A stretch of 17,938 nt of DNA from CAZBJJ01 sp964492245 (GCA_964492245.1 CAZBJJ010000043.1:1-17938), one strand, 5' to 3'. Shown: positions 7,051-14,433, counted from the first letter of the stretch. Translations and numbers: made by a program. Notes: a model not told the origin generated them from the letters alone.

Positions 7051-7081
7051 AAAAGAATAATAGTCCCCCCCAAAAAAGAAA

Positions 7082-7120
7082 ACAAGCTATTACTTTCCTA
7101 AAGCATTAAAGATAGCTTGT
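7082..7120. promoter_or_regulatory. long inverted repeat in the divergent intergenic region
   Basis: ACAAGCTAT (7082-7090) and ATAGCTTGT (7112-7120) are perfect 9-bp inverted arms separated by 21 bp. Within the loop CTTT-CCT-AAAG forms a smaller inverted repeat. The element lies 12 bp before the AGGAGG ribosome site of the DUF2259 gene and 31 bp upstream of the opposing start codon. No T-run follows it on either strand, so it is not an intrinsic terminator. It could be a leader stem-loop or a two-site operator serving the divergent pair. Confidence 0.6.
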
Positions 7121-7145
7121 CGACAATCAAAGAGGAGGACCAGAT

Positions 7146-7847
7146 ATGCTCAAAAAACTTGCCATAGGCACTGCATTTTTACTAAGTCTGTCATTTGTAT
7201 GGGCGGGGGACAGCGCCGTCTTTGTCGATCTTGGGTTTTCTAGCGATAATAGCAAATATATGTTTGGTCAGCATGGGGTATTTACCGATACCCTAGAAGC
7301 TTGGGCAGATGTTTTTGTCGTCGATATCGCAAAAAATGCCTGGGTCCCAAAGGGGAAAAAAAGCCTCCGCGGGAAGGAAAAAATTGTTGCCGGCCAGGAC
7401 GGCGCAGACTGCCTAAAGGCCCTGCTTCTGGCAGAAGAGGAATTGGTAAAAACGCATCAAATACAGATAGAGAACAAGGGCGAGCTCCTGTATAAAAGCA
7501 TTGTAGACGAAGGGGCAAAAGAACAGGGAGAAAAAAACATTAGCTTTAGGGTCTTCGAAGACTCCTCCTCCTTTAAAGCCCGTCTGGTGCCCTGGGTGGG
7601 AAAGAAGGGGAAAACAACGGTTTCATCTTTTTTTATTGAGCTAGAATATCAGAGGGCCGATGGAAAAACCGAAAAATACATAGTGGGGAGCCCGGCTATA
7701 AAGCGCATGGGCGTGTCGGCCTATCGAATTCGCCAAGTAATTCTGGCCCCAGACGAGGCATCTTTAGTCTTTATTGTGGAACAATGGCACGAAAACAGTG
7801 TCGGTCCGAAAATTCGTTACATGGCAGAGACAATTTTTTTAAAATAA
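7146..7847 (+). CDS. DUF2259 secreted protein
   Basis: The 233-residue protein has a clear signal peptide (LLSLSFVWA, cut after residue 20), so it is periplasmic or exported. The mature N-terminus (VFVDLGFSSDNSKYMFGQHG, then WADVFVVDIAKNAWV) matches the DUF2259 family of predicted secreted proteins of unknown function, common in treponemes. The C-terminal half includes an IRQVILAPDEASLVFIVEQ segment. The pattern of short strands and phrases such as LGFSSDNSKYMF recalls WD40/TolB-like propeller units, but this is only a resemblance. AGGAGG at 7133-7138 supports the ATG start. A strong intrinsic terminator follows about 40 bp after the stop, so it is probably transcribed alone, with the inverted repeat at 7082-7120 in its leader. 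Confidence 0.82.
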   Translation: MLKKLAIGTAFLLSLSFVWAGDSAVFVDLGFSSDNSKYMFGQHGVFTDTLEAWADVFVVDIAKNAWVPKGKKSLRGKEKIVAGQDGADCLKALLLAEEELVKTHQIQIENKGELLYKSIVDEGAKEQGEKNISFRVFEDSSSFKARLVPWVGKKGKTTVSSFFIELEYQRADGKTEKYIVGSPAIKRMGVSAYRIRQVILAPDEASLVFIVEQWHENSVGPKIRYMAETIFLK

Positions 7848-7886
7848 TAGCTATAAAAAGCAGTTTTACCCATACTTATAGATATA

Positions 7887-7921
7887 GCCCTTGGTTATTT
7901 TTGTAGCCAAGGGCCTTTTTT
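7887..7921 (+). terminator. intrinsic terminator after the DUF2259 gene
   Basis: GCCCTTGG (7887-7894) pairs perfectly with CCAAGGGC (7907-7914) around a 12-base loop, and a T6 run follows (7916-7921). It separates the DUF2259 gene from the lipoprotein gene. The next start codon lies only 15 bp beyond, so the hairpin could also act as an attenuator of read-through into the lipoprotein gene. Confidence 0.88.
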
Positions 7922-7923
7922 AT

Positions 7924-7930
7924 AAGGAGG
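7924..7930 (+). promoter_or_regulatory. ribosome binding site that sets the lipoprotein start
   Basis: AAGGAGG lies 5 bp before ATG 7936. The same frame is open back to an ATG at 7891, but that start would lie inside the terminator stem and would put a poor leader in front of a good lipoprotein signal. The start at 7936 is therefore preferred. Confidence 0.85.
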
Positions 7931-7935
7931 CTTAT

Positions 7936-8952
7936 ATGAATCTACGAAAACGTCTGTTTAAGAAACTGCATCTTAAACTAACTGTGGCAGTTTTAGCGGC
8001 AACTGCCTGTGCCTGCCTGCCAGAGGCAGAAGTAGAAGAGGTATGGAGCGAGGTACGCACTCCCCCCATCCTAAAAAAAGTGCTCAGCTTGGACAGCCGG
8101 CAGTTGGCGATTATTTTTAGCAAAATGGTAAAAGTGCGCAGTGTCAATATCGACGAGGATCTCGGCGAAATTGACACCACCGAATACGAGGACTGCGGCC
8201 AGCTTTTAAGTTTTGAACAGGAGATGGAAGCTGGCGAATTGTACATCATCGAGCTAGAAGTCGAGGACGAGCATGGCAATAGCTTAACGGCCATTGTACC
8301 GGTACGGGGCAAAAACGATAGAATGCCTACCTTGCTTATCAACGAAATTCGAACTGATGCTAGCAAGCCCAAATATGAATACATCGAATTTAAAACATTT
8401 AGCGCAGGAAATTTGGGCGGTATTGCTGTTTTTAATGACACTGGGGGCCTAGAAGTGCCACTTTTTATTTTCCCTCCCTGCGAGGTAGAGGCCGGCGAAT
8501 ACATTGTTTTGCATTTACGCACCATAGACGAGGGATGGGTACAGGAAACGGAATCGATACAGGAGAGCCAAGGGGGCGAGTCGCTGGACTGGGCCCGGGA
8601 CTTTTGGATCGAAGGAAGTGTAAAGAGGACAAGAAAAAACGATTTTATTATATTGATGGATCAGGACGAACAGATTCTAGATGCAATTGTTATGGCCGAC
8701 TACGACGCAAGCGAATGGAAAAACAAGAAAATTAAAGAGGCCACACTTATAATGGCCGAACAGGGGGCCTGGCTCGCTGTAGATGGCCCCATTGGCCCCT
8801 CCGACGCGGTGTTCACGTCAGCCTCAACTGCCACCCGCACAGTTAACCGCTGCGAAGACGAGGAAGACAGCAACTCTGCCGAAAACTGGTATATTTGCAA
8901 AAGCAGTGGCGCCAGTCCTGGTAAACCGAACACCACTGTCCGCTACGAGTAA
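7936..8952 (+). CDS. lipoprotein with lamin-tail-like domain
   Basis: From the chosen start the protein has 338 residues. A basic, then hydrophobic leader (MNLRKRLFKK, LTVAVLAATA) is followed by Cys25, a relaxed spirochaete-type lipobox (ATAC), with Cys27 as an alternative. Residues about 40-125 look like an all-beta, Ig-like domain that is rich in Asp and Glu. Residues about 133-335 resemble a lamin-tail domain: LLINEIRTDAS, YEYIEF, GGIAVFNDTGG and EAGEYIVLHL, and the closing SASTATRTVNRC and SSGASPGKPNTT. Such proteins are common surface or periplasmic lipoproteins in treponemes; their ligands are generally unknown. The gene ends 14 bp from the convergent thioredoxin gene. The lipoprotein call is strong and the domain call moderately strong; no function can be given. 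Confidence 0.8.
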   Translation: MNLRKRLFKKLHLKLTVAVLAATACACLPEAEVEEVWSEVRTPPILKKVLSLDSRQLAIIFSKMVKVRSVNIDEDLGEIDTTEYEDCGQLLSFEQEMEAGELYIIELEVEDEHGNSLTAIVPVRGKNDRMPTLLINEIRTDASKPKYEYIEFKTFSAGNLGGIAVFNDTGGLEVPLFIFPPCEVEAGEYIVLHLRTIDEGWVQETESIQESQGGESLDWARDFWIEGSVKRTRKNDFIILMDQDEQILDAIVMADYDASEWKNKKIKEATLIMAEQGAWLAVDGPIGPSDAVFTSASTATRTVNRCEDEEDSNSAENWYICKSSGASPGKPNTTVRYE

Positions 8953-8966
8953 GTATTGCACAAAAT

Positions 8967-9290
8967 TTAAACGAGGTCGGCAATAAGCTTTTCCAGCTCC
9001 TGTTTGGGGACTGCACCCGTTTTTTGCTTAACCACCTCCCCGCCCTTGAACACTAAAAGGGTGGGGATAGAAATAATATTATACTTACCGGCCAACTCGG
9101 CCTCTTCATCGACATTTAATTTGCCGACCTTCGCCCTGCCCTCGTATTCGCTGGCCAATTGACTAATCATTGGGGCTATCATTTTACAGGGCATACACCA
9201 ATCTGCATAAAAATCGACCAAGACCGGTACCTCAGCTTCTAAAACCTCAGTTTTAAAATTGCTTGCATTTAAATGAATTTCTGCACTCAT
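8967..9290 (-). CDS. trxA: thioredoxin
   Basis: The 107-residue cytoplasmic disulfide reductase has the full thioredoxin fold and usual length. The active site is W31-C32-M33-P34-C35, with Met where most thioredoxins have Gly. The preceding FYADW, the KMIAP after the second Cys, the VDEEAELAGKY helix region and the cis-proline in SIPTLLVF (Pro76) are all canonical. GGAGG at 9295-9299 on the minus strand supports the ATG start. It is divergent from the fatty acid operon with 167 bp between the start codons and convergent with the lipoprotein gene. It would pass electrons from thioredoxin reductase to ribonucleotide reductase, peroxiredoxins and similar targets. The Met substitution may shift its redox potential. 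Confidence 0.96.
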   Translation of the reverse strand: MSAEIHLNASNFKTEVLEAEVPVLVDFYADWCMPCKMIAPMISQLASEYEGRAKVGKLNVDEEAELAGKYNIISIPTLLVFKGGEVVKQKTGAVPKQELEKLIADLV

Positions 9291-9318
9291 TCTTCCTCCA
9301 AAATGTAAACCGTCATCT

Positions 9319-9348
9319 ATATAACAGTTTCATATATATAGAATACAA
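9319..9348 (-). promoter_or_regulatory. possible trxA promoter
   Basis: On the minus strand TTGTAT (9348-9343) and TTATAT (9324-9319) are separated by 18 bp. A TGTTATATA string here can also be read as an extended -10. The region is AT-rich and offers several similar registers, so the exact position is uncertain. Confidence 0.35.
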
Positions 9349-9381
9349 AAACTTGAATAAGAAAGCAAGAAAAAAGACATC

Positions 9382-9409
9382 TTGACTTTTTATTCATGAA
9401 TGATATTCT
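9382..9409 (+). promoter_or_regulatory. promoter of the fab-acc operon
   Basis: There is -35 TTGACT (9382-9387, 5 of 6), a 16-bp spacer and -10 TATTCT (9404-9409, 4 of 6) preceded by TGA, which makes an extended -10 (TGnTATTCT). The predicted start near 9416 gives a leader of about 42 nt before fabH. No other convincing promoter is visible inside the operon. Confidence 0.6.
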
Positions 9410-9419
9410 TGATATCATT
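9399..9419. promoter_or_regulatory. candidate operator palindrome over the fab promoter
   Basis: AATGATAT (9399-9406) and ATATCATT (9412-9419) are perfect 8-bp inverted arms around TCTTG. The site covers the -10 element and the predicted transcription start. A second perfect palindrome, ATTCATGAAT (9392-9401), overlaps its left edge within the promoter spacer. A repressor bound here would block RNA polymerase. By memory the sequence matches neither the FapR nor the FabT consensus, so the regulator is unknown. Confidence 0.5.
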
Positions 9420-9424
9420 TCGAC

Positions 9425-9440
9425 ACTTTGATAAACTTTG
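9425..9440 (+). repeat. 10-bp-spaced direct repeat in the fabH leader
   Basis: ACTTTG at 9425-9430 and again at 9435-9440 is exactly one helical turn apart, between the candidate operator and the fabH ribosome site. It is short and could be chance, but the spacing suits a protein binding one DNA face. Confidence 0.35.
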
Positions 9441-9457
9441 TCATAAAAGGATGATGT

Positions 9458-10486
9458 ATGGCTATAGAAATAATTGCTACCGGCCGGGCGGTTCCCGCCC
9501 AGCGTATAACAAATGCTGATTTAGCAAAAAAAATCGACACCTCGGACGAATGGATTCGCTCCCATACCGGCATTGGCTCCCGCCATATAGCCGACGAAAA
9601 CACCTCCACTAGCGATTTAGCCACCGAAGCGAGCCTTCGTGCCCTTGAGCAATTAGTGGAATCAGGAAGGGCTGACAGCGTAGAAGAAGCGGCCGCGAGC
9701 CTGGATATCATTATTGTGGGCACCACAACCCCCGATTTCAATGGCTTTCCCTCCACGGCCTGCCTAGTTCAAGATCGCATTGGAGCAAAACGGGCGGGAG
9801 CCAGCGATATAGCTGCTGGCTGCACCGGCTTTGTCTATGCAATGGAGATGGCCGCCGGCATTTTAAATATGGGAAGCCAGCGAAAACGGGCCCTGGTTAT
9901 CGGGGCAGAATTGCTTTCGCGCCTTATCAACTGGGAAGACCGAAGTACCTGTGTGCTCTTTGGCGATGGCGCAGGAGCAGTTATATTGGAAAAAACAGAG
10001 GCTCCTTCGCAGGGGCCTGGCAGGCGCGGGCTCATGCGCTCAATTTTGGGCGCCGAGGGCGATGGTGCAGAGCACCTGGTATTGCGTCGCGGGGGCACAC
10101 GTAATCCTTGGAAAAAGGGCGAGGTGGTAGAACTTGCCCCCCATATAGAAATGAATGGACGGGCCGTCTATAACTTTGCAGTGCGTGCAGTAACCGAAAC
10201 AATCGAAACGCTCTTAGAGCAAGAGGGGCTTAGCGCAGCAGACCTGGCATATATTATTCCGCACCAGGCGAATGCACGCATTGTGCAGGCTGCAGCCAAA
10301 CGCTTAAACATTTCCGAAGACAAGTTTTATTTAAATATCGAAGAATATGCCAACACCTCGGCAGCCTCAATTCCCTTGGCCCTGGACGAGGTAGCTCGTG
10401 CGGGCAAATTAAAAAAAGGTGATATTATTTTAACCGTTGGCTTTGGCGCGGGCCTTACCTATGCGGGGAATATTTTTATATGGTAA
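9458..10486 (+). CDS. fabH: beta-ketoacyl-ACP synthase III (KAS III)
   Basis: The 342-residue thiolase-fold enzyme condenses acetyl-CoA (or another short acyl-CoA) with malonyl-ACP to start fatty acid synthesis. The catalytic triad is complete: Cys122 in AAGCTGFVYA, His269 in IPHQAN, and Asn299 in YANTSAAS. GDGAGAV and the closing GFGAGLTYAG are family marks. The protein is slightly longer than the usual 315-330 residues, partly through a short acidic insertion near residues 68-80. The start at 9458 is chosen by AAAGGAT at 9446-9452; the ATGs at 9451 and 9454 are out of frame. It is the first gene of the operon and overlaps fabD by 7 bp. Being first fits a role as the committed, regulated step. 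Confidence 0.96.
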   Translation: MAIEIIATGRAVPAQRITNADLAKKIDTSDEWIRSHTGIGSRHIADENTSTSDLATEASLRALEQLVESGRADSVEEAAASLDIIIVGTTTPDFNGFPSTACLVQDRIGAKRAGASDIAAGCTGFVYAMEMAAGILNMGSQRKRALVIGAELLSRLINWEDRSTCVLFGDGAGAVILEKTEAPSQGPGRRGLMRSILGAEGDGAEHLVLRRGGTRNPWKKGEVVELAPHIEMNGRAVYNFAVRAVTETIETLLEQEGLSAADLAYIIPHQANARIVQAAAKRLNISEDKFYLNIEEYANTSAASIPLALDEVARAGKLKKGDIILTVGFGAGLTYAGNIFIW

Positions 10487-11457
10487 AAAAGAATGTCTTT
10501 TTATTTCCCGGTCAGGGGTCTCAGGTTCCCGGCATGGCGGTGGATTTATACGAAAAAAGTGATGCAGTAAAAACTCTTTTTAAGCAGGCTGGCGATATCT
10601 GTTCAATAGATTTTTTAAATCTTTTGAACAATGGCAGCGCCAAAGACCTACAGCCGACCAATATTGCCCAACCAGCCCTTACTCTGGCCAATATATCTGC
10701 AGCCTATTATTTAATTGAACAGGGGCTTAAACCCCATATTTGTGCCGGACACAGTCTTGGCGAATATGCTGCCCTGCATATTGCGGGCATACTGGACTTC
10801 GATGCCTGTATGCAATTGGTACTTGCCCGGGGTAAGGCTATGCAAAAGGCTGGCGATGCCCTAAAGGCTGCAGCAGGCTTAGAGGCTGGCCAACCGGGCA
10901 TGGCAGCAGTTCTGGGCCTGGCCCCCACGGTTGTAGAGAGCGCAGTGGAAAACTTACAGCGCCAGGGGCTTAAGGACATCTATGTGGCAAACCTGAATTC
11001 ACCCCGCCAGGTGGTGCTTTCGGGAACAGCTACTGCCCTAGATGTGGCAGAGGAAGCCCTTAAAAAAGAGGGGGCCCGACGAGTAGTGCGCCTAAACGTT
11101 GCCGGACCCTTTCATAGCCCCCTCGTTCAGGCTGCCGCCGATGAGTTTGCCGAAATTTTAAACAAAACAGATTTTAAGCAGGGTCATACCAGCATTTTTT
11201 CCAATGTTACCGCTAAGGTAATTAGGGATGCCAGCGAGGCCCGCAGCCTGGCCCTACGCCAGATTACCGAACCCGTTCGCTGGAGCGACGAAGAACAGGC
11301 CATTGCAAAAACAGTGGAATCCGCTGCGGCAAGGGCCCTGGAAGTGGGGCCAGGCAAGGTCTTGCAAGGGCTTTGGGTAGATGCAGTAAAAGATATTCCC
11401 TGCTTTGGAGCCGGTACGGCGAACAATATAGATGAAATTCTAGGAGCAATTGAATGA
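10480..11457 (+). CDS. fabD: malonyl-CoA:ACP transacylase
   Basis: The 325-residue enzyme moves malonate from CoA to acyl carrier protein. FPGQGSQVPGM near the N-terminus, the nucleophile elbow GHSLGEYAAL with Ser92, the substrate-carboxylate Arg in LVLARGKAMQ and the catalytic His212 in GPFHSPLV are all present. FSNVTA and the Pro-Val-Arg-Trp region (EPVRWSDE) are also as expected. Length is close to the family norm of about 310. The ATG overlaps the fabH stop (ATGGTAA) and uses a GGGGA site at 10465-10469. The ATGA overlap with fabF implies coupled translation. In many bacteria fabG and acpP come next; here fabF follows directly. Confidence 0.96.
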   Translation: MVKKNVFLFPGQGSQVPGMAVDLYEKSDAVKTLFKQAGDICSIDFLNLLNNGSAKDLQPTNIAQPALTLANISAAYYLIEQGLKPHICAGHSLGEYAALHIAGILDFDACMQLVLARGKAMQKAGDALKAAAGLEAGQPGMAAVLGLAPTVVESAVENLQRQGLKDIYVANLNSPRQVVLSGTATALDVAEEALKKEGARRVVRLNVAGPFHSPLVQAAADEFAEILNKTDFKQGHTSIFSNVTAKVIRDASEARSLALRQITEPVRWSDEEQAIAKTVESAAARALEVGPGKVLQGLWVDAVKDIPCFGAGTANNIDEILGAIE

Positions 11458-12734
11458 AGAAGATTGTGGTAACTGGTATGGGCGTTGTCTGCCCCATTGG
11501 AAAAAGCGTAGACGAATTTTCTGCCGCCCTAAAGGCAGGGAAAAGTGGGCTCTGCAATATTACCCAATTCGACACCAGCGATTTTGATGTAAGGGTCTGT
11601 GCTACCGTTCAAAACTTCGATCCCAGCCAGTGGATGGATAAAAAAGATGCCCGCAAAATGGCCCGCTTTACCCAGCTGGCTGTGGCTGCTTCGCGCCAGG
11701 CCCTTGAACAAGCAGGGCTTTTAAAGGAATCAGAGGCTAAGCCGGGCCAGATGGAACTCTGCTGCGATGCCGAAAGGACCGGCACCATTGTTGGCAATGG
11801 CATTGGTGGCTGGGAGATAGTGGATGAAAGTTTTAGAAAGCTTATTTCCGCCGGTCCCCGTCGCCTGCCTCCCCTAACTGTTCCCATGCTCATAAACAAC
11901 GAGGCTGCCGGCAATATTTCGATGCTCTATGGCACGAAGGGCCCGGCCCTTACACAGGTTACTGCCTGTGCCTCTGGTACCGATGCCCTGGGCCAGGCCC
12001 TCGATCTTTTACGCGCTGGGCGCTGCGATGTGGCCATTGCCGGCGGCACCGAAGCGGCTATTACCCCCTTTGCCATCGCGGGCTTTCAAATGATTAAGGC
12101 CCTTTCCTCCAAATATAATGACTGCCCCGAAAAGGCAAGTCGGCCCTTCGACAAAGACCGCGATGGCTTTGTTATGGGCGAGGGCTCGGCCATGTTTGTG
12201 CTCGAAACCGAGGAGCACGCACGGGGGCGGGGCGCAGAAATTCTGGCCGAGTTTGCCGGCTACGGTGTAAGTGCCGATGCCTACCATATAACTGCCCCGG
12301 ACCCCGAGGGCGAAGGCGGGTCTAGGGCCATCAGCCTTGCCCTTAAGGATGCCGGTGTAAAGCCCGAAGAGGTACAATACTACAATGCACACGGCACCTC
12401 GACCGAGATTAACGATCCCACCGAAACAAAGATGATAAAAAAGGCCTTTGGAGCGCATGCGTACAAGCTTAAAATATCTTCCACCAAGGGCATGACCGGC
12501 CACTGTATTGCCGGTGCCGGGGCCATCGAGGCGCTTGCCAGCATTTTGGCAATTCGGGAAGGCTTTTTTCCCCCCACCATCAATTTAGACAATCCCGACC
12601 CAGAATGCGATCTAGATTATGTGCCCAACAAGGTGCAATACGGCAAGGTGGATGTAGCTGCTTCGGGCTCGCTGGGCTTTGGCGGACACAATGGTGTTGT
12701 TGTATTCAAAAAATATATTCCAACGAGTAATTAA
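11454..12734 (+). CDS. fabF: beta-ketoacyl-ACP synthase II (KAS II)
   Basis: The 426-residue elongation enzyme condenses acyl-ACP with malonyl-ACP. It has the Cys-His-His triad of KAS I/II: Cys172 in TACASGTDALG, His313 in NAHGTSTEINDP, and His350 in TKGMTGHCIAGAGA, with the conserved Lys345 just before the latter. The GFGGHN signature closes the protein. It is about a dozen residues longer than Escherichia coli FabF, with extra sequence around 85-105 (KESEAKPGQMELCCDAER). TAGGAG at 11441-11446 precedes the ATG, which overlaps the fabD stop by 4 bp. The FabF assignment over FabB is based on the overall pattern and the context; FabB-like activity cannot be excluded. Confidence 0.95.
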   Translation: MKKIVVTGMGVVCPIGKSVDEFSAALKAGKSGLCNITQFDTSDFDVRVCATVQNFDPSQWMDKKDARKMARFTQLAVAASRQALEQAGLLKESEAKPGQMELCCDAERTGTIVGNGIGGWEIVDESFRKLISAGPRRLPPLTVPMLINNEAAGNISMLYGTKGPALTQVTACASGTDALGQALDLLRAGRCDVAIAGGTEAAITPFAIAGFQMIKALSSKYNDCPEKASRPFDKDRDGFVMGEGSAMFVLETEEHARGRGAEILAEFAGYGVSADAYHITAPDPEGEGGSRAISLALKDAGVKPEEVQYYNAHGTSTEINDPTETKMIKKAFGAHAYKLKISSTKGMTGHCIAGAGAIEALASILAIREGFFPPTINLDNPDPECDLDYVPNKVQYGKVDVAASGSLGFGGHNGVVVFKKYIPTSN

Positions 12735-12745
12735 GGAGAAATCTG

Positions 12746-13177
12746 ATGAACGAAATTGAAAAGCTTTTACCCCATCGCGAACCCTTTCTCTTTGTCGATG
12801 TTTTAGACGAGGTGAGCGAAGAGCGCATTGTGGCTCGGCACGTATTTACCGAAAAAGAATTCTTTTTTTCGGGCCACTTTCCCAAATATCCCGTGGTTCC
12901 CGGTGTTATTTTAGTGGAGACCATGGCGCAGGCCGGTGGCGCAGGCCTTGTTAAAAGTGGAAAGCTCGGCGACAAGGGGCTATTCTTTTTGGCCTCGGTG
13001 GACAAGGTAAAGTTTCGCCGGCAGGTGCGCCCAAACGACGAGGTGCGCTTAGAGATTCAGACGCTCAGGGCTTCGGCGAAAATGATTAAACAGGCTGGCA
13101 AGGCCTATGTGGGCGATGAACTAGCTGCCGAGGCCGAATGGCTCTGCCTTGTAGGCGAAGCCCCTGCCGATCTATAA
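12746..13177 (+). CDS. fabZ: 3-hydroxyacyl-ACP dehydratase
   Basis: The 143-residue hotdog-fold enzyme removes water from 3-hydroxyacyl-ACP. The N-terminal LLPHREPFLFVD, the catalytic His44 in SGHFPKYPVVPG and Glu58 in GVILVETMAQAGG, spaced 14 residues apart, define FabZ rather than FabA. VDKVKFRRQVRPND is the usual central strand and substrate region. AAGGAGA (12733-12739) overlaps the fabF stop codon and sets the ATG 6 bp later. The gap to fabF is 11 bp. FabZ normally does not isomerise the double bond, and no fabA or fabM is visible here, so how this organism makes unsaturated chains (if it does) cannot be told from the window. Confidence 0.96.
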   Translation: MNEIEKLLPHREPFLFVDVLDEVSEERIVARHVFTEKEFFFSGHFPKYPVVPGVILVETMAQAGGAGLVKSGKLGDKGLFFLASVDKVKFRRQVRPNDEVRLEIQTLRASAKMIKQAGKAYVGDELAAEAEWLCLVGEAPADL

Positions 13178-13189
13178 AAGGAGTTTTAA

Positions 13190-14407
13190 ATGATAGTTAA
13201 ACCCATGATTCGCAACAATATCTGTCTTAACAGCCACCCGGCTGGCTGTACCCAGGCTTTAAAAAATCAGATTGCCTATATAAAAGAACATATTGGCAAT
13301 AGTGATAAGCCTCCGCGCCTTGCCCTTGTGGTTGGCTCTTCCACCGGCTATGGGCTTTCCAGCCGTCTGGCAGCTGCATTTGGCTATGGGGCTGTTACGG
13401 TGGGGCTCTCTTTCGAAAGGCCCGGCAGCGAAAAAAAACTGGGGACCCCCGGGTTTTATAACAACCTTGCCTTCGAGGCCGAGGCTAAAAAAGCGGGGCT
13501 CATCTCGCGCAATTTGGACCTCGATGCTTTTTCCAACGAGGCCAAGGACGCGGCAATAAAGGCTATAAAAAGTGCTGCCGCCGAGGCGGGAATTCCCGCA
13601 AAGGTCGACCTCTTTATCTATTCAATTGCCTCCCCCGTCCGCACCGACCCCCGCGATGGTATTATGTATCGCTCGGCAATTAAGCCCATAGGCAGCGAAT
13701 ACTCGGGGCAAACCATGGATATGTTCACCGGCAAGCTAAGCTTAGTCAGTGCTGCCCCTGCCAGCGAAGAGGAAATTGCCCATACGGTAAAGGTGATGGG
13801 GGGCGAAGACTGGGAGCTCTGGGTCGATGCCCTAGCAGAGGCCGGTGTCTTAGACGACAAGGTCCGCAGCCTGGCCTATACCTATATTGGCCCCGAGCTC
13901 TCTTGGGCCATTTACAAAAACGGCACCATTGGCCGGGCAAAGGAAGATTTAGAGAGGGCGGCCAATGCTATAAACTCGAAGCTTTCCAAAACTGGGGGCG
14001 CCGCCTGGGTTTCGGTCAACAAGGCCCTAGTTACCCGGGCCAGCGCAGTTATTCCCATCATCCCCCTATATATTTCCAGCCTTTTTAAGGTGATGAAAGA
14101 AAAAAAACTGCACGAAGGCTGTGTCGAGCAAATTGTACGCCTGTACCGCGACAGGCTGTACACGGCCGAGGCGAATGCAGACATGTCGAAAACAGCGGTC
14201 GATTCTGCTAGGCGTATTCGAATAGACGACTGGGAAATGCGCGAAGACGTTCAAAGGGAAACCGAAGAGCGCATGAATAAAATTACCGAAGAAAACATTT
14301 TTTCTCTTGCCGATGTCGAGGGGTTTAAACACGATTTTCTCGAAGCACACGGCTTTGATGTTGCCGGTGTCGATTACGATGCCGAAGTAAACCCCGAAAA
14401 AATTTAG
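13190..14407 (+). CDS. fabV: trans-2-enoyl-ACP reductase, FabV type
   Basis: The 405-residue NAD(P)H-dependent reductase carries out the last step of each elongation cycle. The start MIVKPMIRNNICLNSHPAGC is typical of FabV. VVGSSTGYGLSSRLAAAFG (48-65) is the nucleotide-binding loop, SPVRTDPRDG a conserved central motif, and IYKNGTIGRAK carries the Tyr242-x8-Lys251 catalytic pair that separates FabV from FabI (Tyr-x6-Lys). FabV proteins are usually near 400 residues and are known from Vibrio, Pseudomonas and Treponema denticola. Established work shows the family is little affected by triclosan. AAAGGAG (13177-13183) precedes the ATG with a 6-bp gap. It is in the middle of the operon and appears to be the only enoyl reductase here. 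Confidence 0.96.
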   Translation: MIVKPMIRNNICLNSHPAGCTQALKNQIAYIKEHIGNSDKPPRLALVVGSSTGYGLSSRLAAAFGYGAVTVGLSFERPGSEKKLGTPGFYNNLAFEAEAKKAGLISRNLDLDAFSNEAKDAAIKAIKSAAAEAGIPAKVDLFIYSIASPVRTDPRDGIMYRSAIKPIGSEYSGQTMDMFTGKLSLVSAAPASEEEIAHTVKVMGGEDWELWVDALAEAGVLDDKVRSLAYTYIGPELSWAIYKNGTIGRAKEDLERAANAINSKLSKTGGAAWVSVNKALVTRASAVIPIIPLYISSLFKVMKEKKLHEGCVEQIVRLYRDRLYTAEANADMSKTAVDSARRIRIDDWEMREDVQRETEERMNKITEENIFSLADVEGFKHDFLEAHGFDVAGVDYDAEVNPEKI

Positions 14408-14433
14408 GCTGATTACTAAGAGGAGCACATAGC

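Noticed and set aside
7031..7061. Promoter for the DUF2259 gene (TTGCGC and AATAAT)
   Set aside because: The spacer would be 19 bp and the -35 only 3 of 6 to consensus; not strong enough to list.
7891..7935. Upstream extension of the lipoprotein (start at 7891)
   Set aside because: This start sits within the terminator stem, and AAGGAGG at 7924-7930 together with the signal peptide favours 7936.
8954..8985. Inverted repeat TATTGC/GCAATA as a bidirectional terminator between the lipoprotein and trxA genes
   Set aside because: The arms are short, the loop is 20 bases, the right arm lies inside trxA, and no real T-run follows on either strand.
12009..12503. 164-residue minus-strand ORF within fabF
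   Set aside because: Antisense shadow of a gene with an intact catalytic triad; no ribosome site or recognisable motif.
14408..14433. Internal promoter or terminator in the fabV-accB gap
   Set aside because: The 26 bp hold only the accB ribosome site; no hairpin with a T-run and no -35/-10 pair was seen.
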